Of a DNA stretch of 43,199 nucleotides, positions 32,973 through 40,566 are shown piece after piece (positions within the stretch are counted from its first letter, which is position 1; the number at the start of each line of letters is the position of its first letter). The notes under the pieces were generated by a model. It worked only from the letters and a program-made list of their open reading frames with translations. It did not search any database and had not been told where the DNA came from. The position numbers were made by a program, and so were the translations under genes. Origin of the DNA: Clostridia bacterium (lineage in GTDB: Bacteria; Bacillota; Clostridia; UBA1212; UBA1255); the NCBI GenBank assembly GCA_017517275.1, contig JAFWZX010000004.1:1-43199 (forward strand), read 5' to 3'.

Positions 32973-33581
32973 ATGGATAATAAGCTTTATATTTCCCAAT
33001 TGCGTGATTATGCTCAAAAGGAATATATACCGATTATAAGAGCTGATTCTGAAAGGTTTATGGACGTATTAATGAATATCCATAAGCCTTTGCGTATTTT
33101 AGAAATCGGTACTGCAATAGGATATAGCTCAATCTGTATGGCAATGGCATTGCAACAAAGAGTTGATGATTTTCACATCGATACAATTGAAATTGATCCT
33201 GAGATGGTAATTGCCGCACGTAAAAATATAGAAAATTGCGGATTCTCACATAATATCCGCGTTATATGCGGAGACTGTCTTGAGGTGTTGCCTGCTTTGA
33301 CGGCACGGTATGATTTCGTTTTTATGGACGCTGCCAAGGGTCAGTATTCCAGAATATATGAAGATTGTTTGAGACTGCTGCGTACAGACGGTATTCTTTT
33401 GTGTGATAACTGTACGTATCATGGTAAATTGGACGTTAATCCGGCGCAGGCACCGCACAAGCACAGAACAATAATTGCTAATATGCAGGAATTTCACAGG
33501 ATTATTTTAAATGACGACAGACTGTCTGCCGTTCTTCTTGAGGTGGGAGACGGTATGATTTTGGCCAGTAAGAAGAGATAA
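32973..33581 (+). CDS. trmR: tRNA 5-hydroxyuridine methyltransferase (TrmR-like O-methyltransferase)
   Basis: A 202-residue class I SAM-dependent O-methyltransferase: ILEIGTAIGYSSICMA (SAM motif I), DTIEIDPEMV, then FVFMDAAKGQYSRIYEDC with metal-binding Asp and DGILLCDNC. The family is broad, but the position between mltG and a U32 peptidase matches Bacillus subtilis yrrL-yrrM-yrrN/O. There TrmR methylates 5-hydroxyuridine at tRNA position 34 to give 5-methoxyuridine. GGGGGAA precedes the ATG. Confidence 0.88.
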   Translation: MDNKLYISQLRDYAQKEYIPIIRADSERFMDVLMNIHKPLRILEIGTAIGYSSICMAMALQQRVDDFHIDTIEIDPEMVIAARKNIENCGFSHNIRVICGDCLEVLPALTARYDFVFMDAAKGQYSRIYEDCLRLLRTDGILLCDNCTYHGKLDVNPAQAPHKHRTIIANMQEFHRIILNDDRLSAVLLEVGDGMILASKKR

Positions 33582-33597
33582 TAAAGGAAGTGTTTTT

Positions 33598-34830
33598 ATG
33601 GGAAAAGTTGAGCTTCTTGCTCCGGGTGGAAGCTATAGCAAGATGATGACCGCCTTTGAATATGGTGCTGATGCAGTATATATTGGCACGGATGCCGGAT
33701 TCGGACTTCGGGCGAATTGCGATAACTTTTCACGAGAAGAAATAATATCCGCCGTTAAATATGCAAATGAACACGGGAAGAAGATATACGTTACACTCAA
33801 TATTTTCCCGAGAGATGATGACGTAGAGCGCATGGTCGCACAGGCGCAGGAACTGCACCGTATGGGCGTACATGGAATTATCGTTTCTGATGCGGGAGCT
33901 TTTACAGCTATTCACGCCAAAGTGCCTGACCTTTCGATTCACGTTAGTACACAGGCAAATAATCTAAACAGCTATACTTGCCGCTTTTGGAAAAATATGG
34001 GTGCAACTCGCGTTAATCTTGCCCGCGAACTTACCTTTGAAGAAATAAAAAATATCGCCTTTAATGTTGGACGCGATATTGAGCTTGAAGTCTTTGTGCA
34101 CGGGGCTATGTGCATGTCATATTCCGGAAGATGCATGCTTAGTGATTATATGACAGGCAGATCCTCTAACCGTGGTGATTGTGCCCAGCCCTGTAGATGG
34201 GAGTATATTCAGTCAAACGGAACATGTGACGCTATATACGTTGAGGAAAATAATACGACAGGCGGTACTTATTTATTTAATTCGAAAGATTTATGTTTGC
34301 TTCCGTATTTGCCCGAACTGGTAAAGTCTGGTGTTCATTCGTTGAAGATAGAAGGACGGATGAAAAGTGAATTCTACGTGGCTCTTGTTGTACGGGCATA
34401 TCGCAAACTCCTTGATATGATAGAAGGTGGAGAGAATATAACACCGGATATTATAGAAGCACTGCTTGCAGAGGTGAATATGGTAAGCCACCGTGAATAT
34501 AGTACCGGATTTTTTGTTGACGGTACAAAAGGATCTCAAATATATACTTCCTCTTCCTACGTAAGAGGCGCAGATTACATTGGCCTCGTAAGCGAATGTG
34601 AAGAAAAAGACGGTGCCTTTCACCTGCTGCTATCTCAGCGAAGCGTGTTTGAAACAGGCGATACTATTGAATTTGTTCAACCCTGCGGGAATATTATACC
34701 GTACGTAGTGGGAGATATGTTTAATGATGCAGGCGAAAAAATAACGAGAGCTCCTCACGCAAAAATGAATGTACATATGACATTGCCTTTTTTTGTAAAA
34801 AAAGGAAGCATTGTCAGAAAGGTACTTTGA
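33598..34830 (+). CDS. U32-family peptidase, TrhP-like tRNA hydroxylation protein
   Basis: A 410-residue U32 protein: VELLAPGGSYSKMMTAFEYG at the start, VNLARELTFEEI, then HGAMCMSYSGRCMLSDYM and RGDCAQPCRWEY near residues 170-200, whose four Cys are expected to hold an iron-sulfur cluster. SLKIEGRMKS and the C-terminal barrel complete the protein. The peptidase name is historical: in Bacillus and E. coli relatives (TrhP) it is needed to hydroxylate uridine 34 of tRNA with prephenate. The trmR gene 16 bases upstream makes the next step, so the two belong to one pathway. Bacillus has two such genes here; only one is present. Confidence 0.88.
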   Translation: MGKVELLAPGGSYSKMMTAFEYGADAVYIGTDAGFGLRANCDNFSREEIISAVKYANEHGKKIYVTLNIFPRDDDVERMVAQAQELHRMGVHGIIVSDAGAFTAIHAKVPDLSIHVSTQANNLNSYTCRFWKNMGATRVNLARELTFEEIKNIAFNVGRDIELEVFVHGAMCMSYSGRCMLSDYMTGRSSNRGDCAQPCRWEYIQSNGTCDAIYVEENNTTGGTYLFNSKDLCLLPYLPELVKSGVHSLKIEGRMKSEFYVALVVRAYRKLLDMIEGGENITPDIIEALLAEVNMVSHREYSTGFFVDGTKGSQIYTSSSYVRGADYIGLVSECEEKDGAFHLLLSQRSVFETGDTIEFVQPCGNIIPYVVGDMFNDAGEKITRAPHAKMNVHMTLPFFVKKGSIVRKVL

Positions 34831-34849
34831 TATAAATTTAAAATATTCC

Positions 34850-34879
34850 TTGACATAAAACTTTTCATGGTGTTACCAT
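34850..34879 (+). promoter_or_regulatory. Candidate promoter for the PanT-like gene
   Basis: A perfect TTGACA at 34850-34855 is followed at 17-18 bases by a weak -10 (TTACCA or TACCAT). The low -10 match makes the call tentative. Confidence 0.4.
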
Positions 34880-34930
34880 TACATTGCGCTGTATCATAAC
34901 TATATTGAACAGCAGCAGGAGGAATTAAAT

Positions 34931-35560
34931 ATGAAAACAACAAACAATTCGGCAGGCAGAACTGCCGGCAGCCGCACCTATAAGATGGCACTTATGGCCG
35001 TACTTGTGGCACTCACTCTCGTCATGTCTTTTACCCCGATAGGGTATCTAAGAATCGGTTTCTTATCAATAACACTCCTTAGTATTCCTGTGGCTATATC
35101 GGCCGCTAAGCTGGGATATGTCGGAGGAGGTACCGTAGGTCTTATATTCGGAATAACAAGCTTTGTTCAATGTTTTGGAATGGATCCGTTTGGTACGGCT
35201 ATCTTCTCCATGAAGCCTGTTGCAACAGTAATAATTTGTATTATATCAAGATTGCTTTGCGGACTTGGAGCAGCGGCTATATATAAGCTGTGTAATATTA
35301 ATGCAAAGAAGCCTAGGATGATATCATACGTAGCGACCGGAATCGCAGCACCATTTTTGAATACATTATTCTTTTTAAGCTTTTTAGCTTTGTTTTTCAA
35401 CAATATATCAGTTACTGTTGCAGGAACGCAGATTGACGTTGTCAAAGGAGTTGTTCTGCCGGCTCTTAGTTTAAACAGTGTGCTGGAAATTGTTATCTGC
35501 TCAGTGCTGTCGTTTGGTGTGTTAGTGGCATTGTCGCGCGTTGAGAAGAGGATAAGATGA
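34931..35560 (+). CDS. ECF transporter S component, probably for pantothenate (PanT-like)
   Basis: A 209-residue membrane protein with about six helices: YKMALMAVLVALTLVMSF, the conserved PIGYLRIGFLSITLLSIPVA, AAKLGYVGGGTVGLIFGITS, a Met-rich loop near FSMKPVATVIICI, and two more helices. This is the S-component fold of energy-coupling factor vitamin transporters, which share ATPases encoded elsewhere. The gene converges on coaX, and such neighbours usually mean pantothenate as substrate. That specificity is inferred from context. A GCAGGAGG site precedes the ATG. Confidence 0.83.
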   Translation: MKTTNNSAGRTAGSRTYKMALMAVLVALTLVMSFTPIGYLRIGFLSITLLSIPVAISAAKLGYVGGGTVGLIFGITSFVQCFGMDPFGTAIFSMKPVATVIICIISRLLCGLGAAAIYKLCNINAKKPRMISYVATGIAAPFLNTLFFLSFLALFFNNISVTVAGTQIDVVKGVVLPALSLNSVLEIVICSVLSFGVLVALSRVEKRIR

Positions 35561-35576
35561 ATATTGTAATATAATG

Positions 35577-35605
35577 AAAACGCCTTAGTTAGCTAAGGCG
35601 TTTTT
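35577..35605. terminator. Bidirectional terminator overlapping the 3' end of coaX
   Basis: AAAACGCCTTAG at 35577-35588 pairs perfectly with CTAAGGCGTTTT at 35593-35604. T runs flank the hairpin on both strands. The hairpin contains the last codons and the stop of coaX, so coding and termination signals coincide. Confidence 0.9.
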
Positions 35606-36358
35606 CTTATATAAAATATATAATCCTTGAATGAGTAGAGTGGGGTTGTGCTCGATATGATGCTTTGTTTGTTTACAGATCTCCTCAGAAAGGCCGCCTG
35701 TTGCAACTACAAAGCATTTCTGTCCCAGTTGAGCTTCTATTCTGTCAATCATTCCGTCAAGCATGCATGCGTTACCGAAAATCACACCGGAACGTATACA
35801 ATCAATAGTGTTTGTTCCTATAACTTTTTTCGGGGATTCAAGATTAATTTGCGGAAGCTGTGCTGTCTTCTCAACAAGTGCGTTAAGAGACGTGCGCACA
35901 CCGGGGCATATAGCACCGCCCAGAAGATTGTTGTTAGTATCTACCACAGTAAGAGTGGTGGCAGTACCCATATCTGCAATAATAACGGGCTTGGGATAAA
36001 GGGAGTTTGCGGCAACACCATCTACAAGAAGGTCACTTCCGAGCTGAGCCGGATTGTCTATTTTAATGTTAATACCTGTTTTCATACCGGGACCTACCAC
36101 AAGGGGTGTTACACCTGTAATTGTTTTAACAGCTTTTGCCAATGCAGACGTAAGCTGTGGCACAACAGAGGATATAATGGCACCGTGTATTTCATTAAAA
36201 TTTGTATTATGAATGTTAAGAACGGCATAAAGATTTGCTGCAATCTCGTCGACTGTGAAATTATGGACAGTAGACATTCGTGCGATAAACTTTATGTTCT
36301 CATTTTCAAAAACTCCAAGGACAATATTACTGTTACCTATGTCAATTGTTAAAACCAT
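35585..36358 (-). CDS. coaX: Type III pantothenate kinase
   Basis: A 257-residue CoaX: LTIDIGNSNIVLGVFE (phosphate 1 motif), ISSVVPQLT, GPGMKTGINIKIDNPAQLGSD, VIADMGTATTLTVVD (catalytic Asp and phosphate 2), GGAICPGVRTSLNAL and VVATGGLSEEI. It phosphorylates pantothenate, the first step of CoA synthesis, and unlike CoaA is not inhibited by CoA. All motifs are intact. GAAAGGTG precedes the ATG. The stop codon lies inside the terminator hairpin shared with the convergent PanT-like gene. Confidence 0.95.
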   Translation of the reverse strand: MVLTIDIGNSNIVLGVFENENIKFIARMSTVHNFTVDEIAANLYAVLNIHNTNFNEIHGAIISSVVPQLTSALAKAVKTITGVTPLVVGPGMKTGINIKIDNPAQLGSDLLVDGVAANSLYPKPVIIADMGTATTLTVVDTNNNLLGGAICPGVRTSLNALVEKTAQLPQINLESPKKVIGTNTIDCIRSGVIFGNACMLDGMIDRIEAQLGQKCFVVATGGLSEEICKQTKHHIEHNPTLLIQGLYILYKKNALAN

Positions 36359-36389
36359 ACAAGCACCTTTCTTTCATTAAATCTACCTA

Positions 36390-36418
36390 AGAATATCATA
36401 CCGTGTTGTGAAAAGCAA
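36390..36418 (-). promoter_or_regulatory. Promoter for coaX
   Basis: On the minus strand, TTGCTT (36413-36418) and TATTCT (36390-36395) are 17 bases apart, about 30 bases upstream of the coaX ATG. It separates coaX from the transporter genes upstream. Confidence 0.5.
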
Positions 36419-36427
36419 AACAAAATG

Positions 36428-37009
36428 TTATAAACCAAGACCGTAGCCTACACCGATACCTATTACAGCGGAGATACAAATTATCAATATAGGATGGACT
36501 TTCTTTATGGCAAGAAAAGCCATAACAAGGGCGATTGCGGCCAAAATATAGAACTGAAGCTCCTTAAATACGTCAAAACTCACACCGGAAGGAAAGAATA
36601 CAGTATGAGCCATAGACACTACTGCAGAGGCAATAAGGCCTATAACAGCCGGCTTGAGTCCGGTCATACATCCGGATATGATTTTATTTGTCTTGAACTT
36701 CTCGAAGCACTTTGCAACGATGAGAATAATAATAAAGGAGGGTAGAACTACTCCTAACGTAGCACAAAAAGCACCAAGTAAGCCTCCCCAGAATCCGTTT
36801 CCCATTTCAGTCCCGATATAAGTTGCGATATTTATGGCAAACGGCCCGGGTGTACTCTCGCTTACAGCTATAAAATCAATGATTTGCTCATCCGTCATCC
36901 AACCGTGAGAAATAACCTCTTCTTGAATCAAGGGGAGCATAGCGTATCCTCCGCCGAAGGTAAAGAGGCCAATTTTAAAGAAAGTCCAGAGCAGCTCTAA
37001 ATATATCAT
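36428..37009 (-). CDS. Chromate transporter family half-protein (second of pair)
   Basis: A 193-residue membrane protein of the short-chain CHR family: the N-terminal signature FKIGLFTFGGGYAMLPLIQEE, then ESTPGPFAINIATYIG, and further helices near VLPSFIIILIVA and AVIGLIASAVVSMA. CHR proteins export chromate or sulfate-like anions in some bacteria; the natural substrate in Clostridia is unclear. I chose the ATG at 37009, preceded by AAAGGAG. It overlaps the stop of the other half by 4 bases (ATGA), which should ensure equal production. Confidence 0.88.
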   Translation of the reverse strand: MIYLELLWTFFKIGLFTFGGGYAMLPLIQEEVISHGWMTDEQIIDFIAVSESTPGPFAINIATYIGTEMGNGFWGGLLGAFCATLGVVLPSFIIILIVAKCFEKFKTNKIISGCMTGLKPAVIGLIASAVVSMAHTVFFPSGVSFDVFKELQFYILAAIALVMAFLAIKKVHPILIICISAVIGIGVGYGLGL

Positions 37010-37566
37010 ACACCTTGCTCCTTTCTGCCTAACGTAAGAGAGTAAATCAAACCTATAACGGCGCATGAAGCTATAACAATCAAAACGTGAATATCAAAGA
37101 TTGCAACGCATACAAAAGCAAGGAGCATTACAACGTAAGCCATAGCGTTCTTCTTTACCTTGCGGAACATTGTATATACGGCTTTAATCACCAGACCGAT
37201 AACACCTGCTCTTATGCCTAAGAAGGCGTACCGTACCACGTCTATATGACTGAATTCTGTAAGGACTCTGGCTATAATACTAATGATGACAAACGAAGGA
37301 AGTACAACACCGAACGTAGCTGCGGCAGAACCTAATACACCTGCAGTCTTATATCCGATAAATGTGGCGGAGTTAATTGCAATAGGTCCCGGTGTTGATT
37401 CTGCAATTGCAAGAATCTCAAGAATATCTTCGTCAGTAACCCATCCCTGCTTTTCTACTGCTTCTTTTTGAATCAAAGGAATCATGGCATAGCCGCCTCC
37501 GAACGTAAAGCCTCCGATTTTAAGAAAAGCAAGAAATAGTTTTAAAATTTTTTTTGCTTTGTTCAT
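37006..37566 (-). CDS. Chromate transporter family half-protein (first of pair)
   Basis: A 186-residue CHR half-protein: LKIGGFTFGGGYAMIPLIQKE, ESTPGPIAINSATFIGYKTAG, VLPSFVIISIIARVL and further helices. It is clearly a paralogue of the protein encoded next; pairs of half-size CHR proteins are thought to insert in opposite orientations and form one transporter. I chose the ATG at 37566, after GAGGT at about 11 bases; a longer reading to 37611 has no ribosome binding site. Confidence 0.88.
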   Translation of the reverse strand: MNKAKKILKLFLAFLKIGGFTFGGGYAMIPLIQKEAVEKQGWVTDEDILEILAIAESTPGPIAINSATFIGYKTAGVLGSAAATFGVVLPSFVIISIIARVLTEFSHIDVVRYAFLGIRAGVIGLVIKAVYTMFRKVKKNAMAYVVMLLAFVCVAIFDIHVLIVIASCAVIGLIYSLTLGRKEQGV

Positions 37567-37639
37567 TGTGTAAATTACCTCATTAATAAAGTACATTACT
37601 AATCTTATCACAAAAAAGAGCTCATATAAACAGATAAGC

Positions 37640-37667
37640 TTGTATTTTCTTATAAATTTATTATAAT
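37640..37667 (+). promoter_or_regulatory. Promoter for signal peptidase I
   Basis: TTGTAT at 37640-37645 and TATAAT at 37662-37667 with a 16-base spacer, 26 bases upstream of the GTG start. Confidence 0.55.
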
Positions 37668-37693
37668 ACCTTATATAATAAATTTGGATTTGA

Positions 37694-38626
37694 GTGGTCT
37701 TTTTGAAGGATAATAATGAACAATTGAATAATGAAAACGAATTTGAGATTGTTCATACAAGCTTAAGACGTCACAGCGAGTCAAAAGGTGAGCAAATCTT
37801 TGAAACGGAGAACTTTATTGCGATTGCAAAAGGTTATATTGTAGAAAAATATTCACCGGCGATAAGTGCCAAGGAGATTAATATCCCGGATATAAATTTT
37901 CAGCAACATACTACAGAAACAAGCCTTCTAAAAAAAGATGATGATGTTGAAACAAAGATAACGTCTTTTCGCCGTGATGATACGTCGAATGATGACACAG
38001 GCGACGTGGAGGTCGTAGAGCAAAGTTATCAAAAAAAACATGGCCTTCTGAAAATCATATCAGGAATAAGCCTTTTTATAGGAGCTTTTATAACTGTTTT
38101 CCTGGCTATTGTTTTTTTTAACGTCTACGTACACCGCAAAAACATTGTGTACGGCAGTTCTATGGAACCCACTTTGCATGAAGAGGATATCGTATATACA
38201 ACAAAGCTCCCTTACATTTTTGGAGAGCCCAAGGTAGGCGATATTGTTGTTATTGATATTGATTTAAAGAAAAAAAACAGTTTTTTCCGTGCAGTGGGAG
38301 AAATTATAACGGATAATGCTATAACGGATATTTTCACGTCAGATGAACCTGAGAAAAAAAAGTCGGATACTTGCTGGATTAAGAGGGTAGTGGCTGTTGC
38401 AGGTGATTACGTGGAATTTAAAGATAATAAATTCTATAGAAACGGTCAGTTGGTTGAAGAAGATTATCTAAAAAGTCAGCACGTAATGAATTATCCTGAG
38501 ACTTCGTTTATTGTTGAAGAGGGAACCGTATATTGCATGGGTGATAACAGAAACGTCAGTAAAGACAGTCGTAACGTGGGAGCTATACCGATTTATCAGA
38601 TTATTGGCAAGGTTTGGAAAAAGTAA
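37694..38626 (+). CDS. lepB: Signal peptidase I
   Basis: A 310-residue type I signal peptidase: a long acidic cytoplasmic region of about 125 residues, one transmembrane helix (GISLFIGAFITVFLAIVF), then the catalytic domain. Ser is in YGSSMEPTLHEEDIV near residue 155, Lys in WIKRVVAVAGD near 229, and the conserved GDNRNVSKDSRNVG near 282. It removes signal peptides from exported proteins. The long N-terminal extension is unusual. The start could be GTG 37694 or TTG 37703; neither has a strong ribosome binding site. Confidence 0.9.
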   Translation: MVFLKDNNEQLNNENEFEIVHTSLRRHSESKGEQIFETENFIAIAKGYIVEKYSPAISAKEINIPDINFQQHTTETSLLKKDDDVETKITSFRRDDTSNDDTGDVEVVEQSYQKKHGLLKIISGISLFIGAFITVFLAIVFFNVYVHRKNIVYGSSMEPTLHEEDIVYTTKLPYIFGEPKVGDIVVIDIDLKKKNSFFRAVGEIITDNAITDIFTSDEPEKKKSDTCWIKRVVAVAGDYVEFKDNKFYRNGQLVEEDYLKSQHVMNYPETSFIVEEGTVYCMGDNRNVSKDSRNVGAIPIYQIIGKVWKK

Positions 38627-38643
38627 TAATAAATAGTAGGCCA

Positions 38644-38691
38644 CCTTCATATATTTTTATATCTTAATATAAAAATCGGAAGGGGTTTTTT
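38644..38691 (+). promoter_or_regulatory. Hairpin overlapping the ribosome binding site of the CotS-like gene
   Basis: ATTTTTATAT (38653-38662) pairs with ATATAAAAAT (38667-38676), and CCTTC (38644-38648) with GAAGG (38679-38683). A T6 run follows. It looks like a terminator for the peptidase gene, but GGAAGGGG (38678-38685) is also the ribosome binding site of the next gene. Confidence 0.6.
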
Positions 38692-39726
38692 ATGGAATTG
38701 CAAACTGCAATAGAAGAACGTTTCGGGCAGATGCCGAATAATATAAATTACGTGCAGGATGATATTGTTTTTACTACGGAAGACGGACGCCTTTTTATGC
38801 TGAAATATTATCCTGGACCTCCCGGAAGAGGACTGTTCTCACTGGCCGCTATGCATCACTTAGAAATAAACAGATTTTCTAACGTGCCGTACGCTGTGGA
38901 TGCTGCTCCTTTTATTTTTGAAAACAGAATTTACTATTTATCGAATTGCGTTAACGGCAGGGAAGGTAATGTTGAGAATATAAGCGACCTGAGGCACAGC
39001 GCAATCATGCTGGCGCACATGCATAAAGCTGCAGAAGGCTTTACTCTCCAGAAAGCTATACGTTACATGGAAGAATTTAACGCTTCGATTGAAGACGGTT
39101 CTAAAGAAGCTGATGTGTCAAAATTTGTCAGAATGGAATTAGGAAATCTCCCGGAGTTATATATTCACCGTTCTCAGGAACTGAAACGATATAAGAAAGT
39201 TGCCAAAAAGCATAATAATCATTTTGATTACGAGTATATTTCCATAGCCGATTATTATTGTGAAAAGGCGGAAAAGCTTTGTTACGACATAGAAAAATCA
39301 GGATATAACGAGTTGGTCACTTTTTACAATTTCAGAGGAACGCTGTGCCATAAGGAATTTGCTCCGCACAACGTTATTTTCACAGAAAAGAATACTACTG
39401 CATCAGGTGTGGTAGAATTTGGCAGTTGCTCCATTGATTTGCCTGTCCTTGACCTGGCTAATCTGATAAAACGCAGAATGCGCAAATGCGGATGGATACC
39501 GCAAACGGCAAATATGATTATAAATTCCTACATAAAGTACAGAAATCTCACACAGGCAGATATAAACATTCTGAAAATTATACTCGATTATCCTCAAAAG
39601 TTATGGCGTATAGTTAATGTTTACTATAACAGCCGAAAAACCTGGTGTGAAAAGAGCTGTCTGAAAAAACTTGAAGAGATTAAAAATGAAAAAGACGGCA
39701 TTGAAGCCGTCTTGAAATCAATTTGA
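38692..39726 (+). CDS. CotS-like kinase-fold spore coat protein, probable pseudokinase
   Basis: A 344-residue protein with the APH/CotS kinase fold: an N-terminal lobe (IVFTTEDGRLFMLKYYPG), a helical middle (LRHSAIMLAHMHKAAEGF), then LCHKEFAPHNVIF as catalytic loop and VVEFGSCSIDLPVLDLANLI as metal-binding region. In active relatives these read H-x-D and V/I-D-F/L; here both Asp are Glu. CotS, YutH and YsxE of Bacillus are coat-associated relatives. I infer a sporulation role and weak or no phosphotransfer. The end overlaps the convergent methyltransferase gene by 9 bases. Confidence 0.82.
   Translation: MELQTAIEERFGQMPNNINYVQDDIVFTTEDGRLFMLKYYPGPPGRGLFSLAAMHHLEINRFSNVPYAVDAAPFIFENRIYYLSNCVNGREGNVENISDLRHSAIMLAHMHKAAEGFTLQKAIRYMEEFNASIEDGSKEADVSKFVRMELGNLPELYIHRSQELKRYKKVAKKHNNHFDYEYISIADYYCEKAEKLCYDIEKSGYNELVTFYNFRGTLCHKEFAPHNVIFTEKNTTASGVVEFGSCSIDLPVLDLANLIKRRMRKCGWIPQTANMIINSYIKYRNLTQADINILKIILDYPQKLWRIVNVYYNSRKTWCEKSCLKKLEEIKNEKDGIEAVLKSI
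39692..39713 (-). terminator. Minus-strand terminator for the TrmH-like gene, inside the CotS-like coding region
   Basis: AAGACGGC (39692-39699) pairs with GCCGTCTT (39706-39713). Read on the minus strand, it is followed by TTTTCATTTTT. It lies just past the stop of the methyltransferase gene and within the last codons of the opposing gene. Confidence 0.7.
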
Positions 39727-40563
39727 ATTATTGACTAATGTGTTCTTACCAAGATGCTGGCGCAACCCGGCCTCATATGCAACTAACGTTGTAGCAAAGC
39801 CTACGTTAAGGGATTCGGAAGATCCCAACATTGGAATAATTATGGGAATTGCACCGGGTAAATCACGCCATGAGGCACTGATGCCATTGTATTCGTTTCC
39901 TGATACGATGGCAACCCGTCCTGTGTAATCAACCTGGTAATACGGAATCTTTGCGGTTAGATCAGTAAGAATAATTTTAAATTTATTCTCAACAAGCCAC
40001 TTTGTTAATTCATCATAATCAGCTTCGATATGCGGCATTGTAAAGGCGGCACCTAAAGATGAACGAATAAGTCTGCTGTGCGTTTTCTTAACTCTCTTGT
40101 GAGTTGTAATGCAACAGCTGCCTCCGGCACAATCTATTGACCTAAGTATAGCTCCGATATTACCCGGCTGCTCTAAACCGTCAAGAATAGAAATAACCAT
40201 ATTGTCCTTAAGCTCTATATCTTTGAGCGTGAGGCGGGGAAGAAGCGCAACGATAAAAAAGTCGTCAGCTCCGTCCCTTTCGCTTATCTTCATGCAGGCT
40301 TTGTGAGAAATGGCATACGTTTTATCAGCGTAATCAATCATGCGACGACATTCGGGTATCGCCATATAGTCAATCTCACTATTTACAAAAAAATGGGTTA
40401 CCTTAAGACCGCATGAGATGAGCTTATCTGCAGCCCATAACCCTTCGCACGCAAAAGCAAAACCACAAGAGTCACCTTGAGGCGATCCTTGTGATTTGTT
40501 AGCCAATAAATTTCGTACAAATTTTACTTCGTCAGAAGCAATTCCTAAAGTGATAACAGACAT
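39718..40563 (-). CDS. TrmH/SpoU-family RNA 2'-O-methyltransferase
   Basis: A 281-residue SPOUT methyltransferase. About 110 N-terminal residues form an RNA-binding domain (KFVRNLLANKSQG). The knot domain has motif 1 ILDGLEQPGNIGAILRS, motif 2 VAIVSGNEYNGIS, and motif 3 IPMLGSSESLNVGFATTLV. These proteins methylate the 2'-OH of rRNA or tRNA nucleotides; the target cannot be told. The gene starts 3 bases after the flavodoxin stop and has no clear ribosome binding site, which suggests translational coupling. Confidence 0.88.
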   Translation of the reverse strand: MSVITLGIASDEVKFVRNLLANKSQGSPQGDSCGFAFACEGLWAADKLISCGLKVTHFFVNSEIDYMAIPECRRMIDYADKTYAISHKACMKISERDGADDFFIVALLPRLTLKDIELKDNMVISILDGLEQPGNIGAILRSIDCAGGSCCITTHKRVKKTHSRLIRSSLGAAFTMPHIEADYDELTKWLVENKFKIILTDLTAKIPYYQVDYTGRVAIVSGNEYNGISASWRDLPGAIPIIIPMLGSSESLNVGFATTLVAYEAGLRQHLGKNTLVNNSN

Positions 40564-40566
40564 ATC

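Noticed and set aside
34831-34930. A riboswitch upstream of the PanT-like gene
   Set aside because: The gap is only 100 bases and shows no conserved hairpin set or terminator; I see only a tentative promoter.
35648-36352. Long Cys- and Tyr-rich plus-strand frame of 234 codons
   Set aside because: It lies antisense to almost all of coaX, whose motifs are intact; composition is unlike a real protein and there is no ribosome binding site.
38692-39726. Calling this an active sugar or choline kinase
   Set aside because: Both catalytic Asp positions are Glu, and the overall pattern fits CotS-type coat proteins better.
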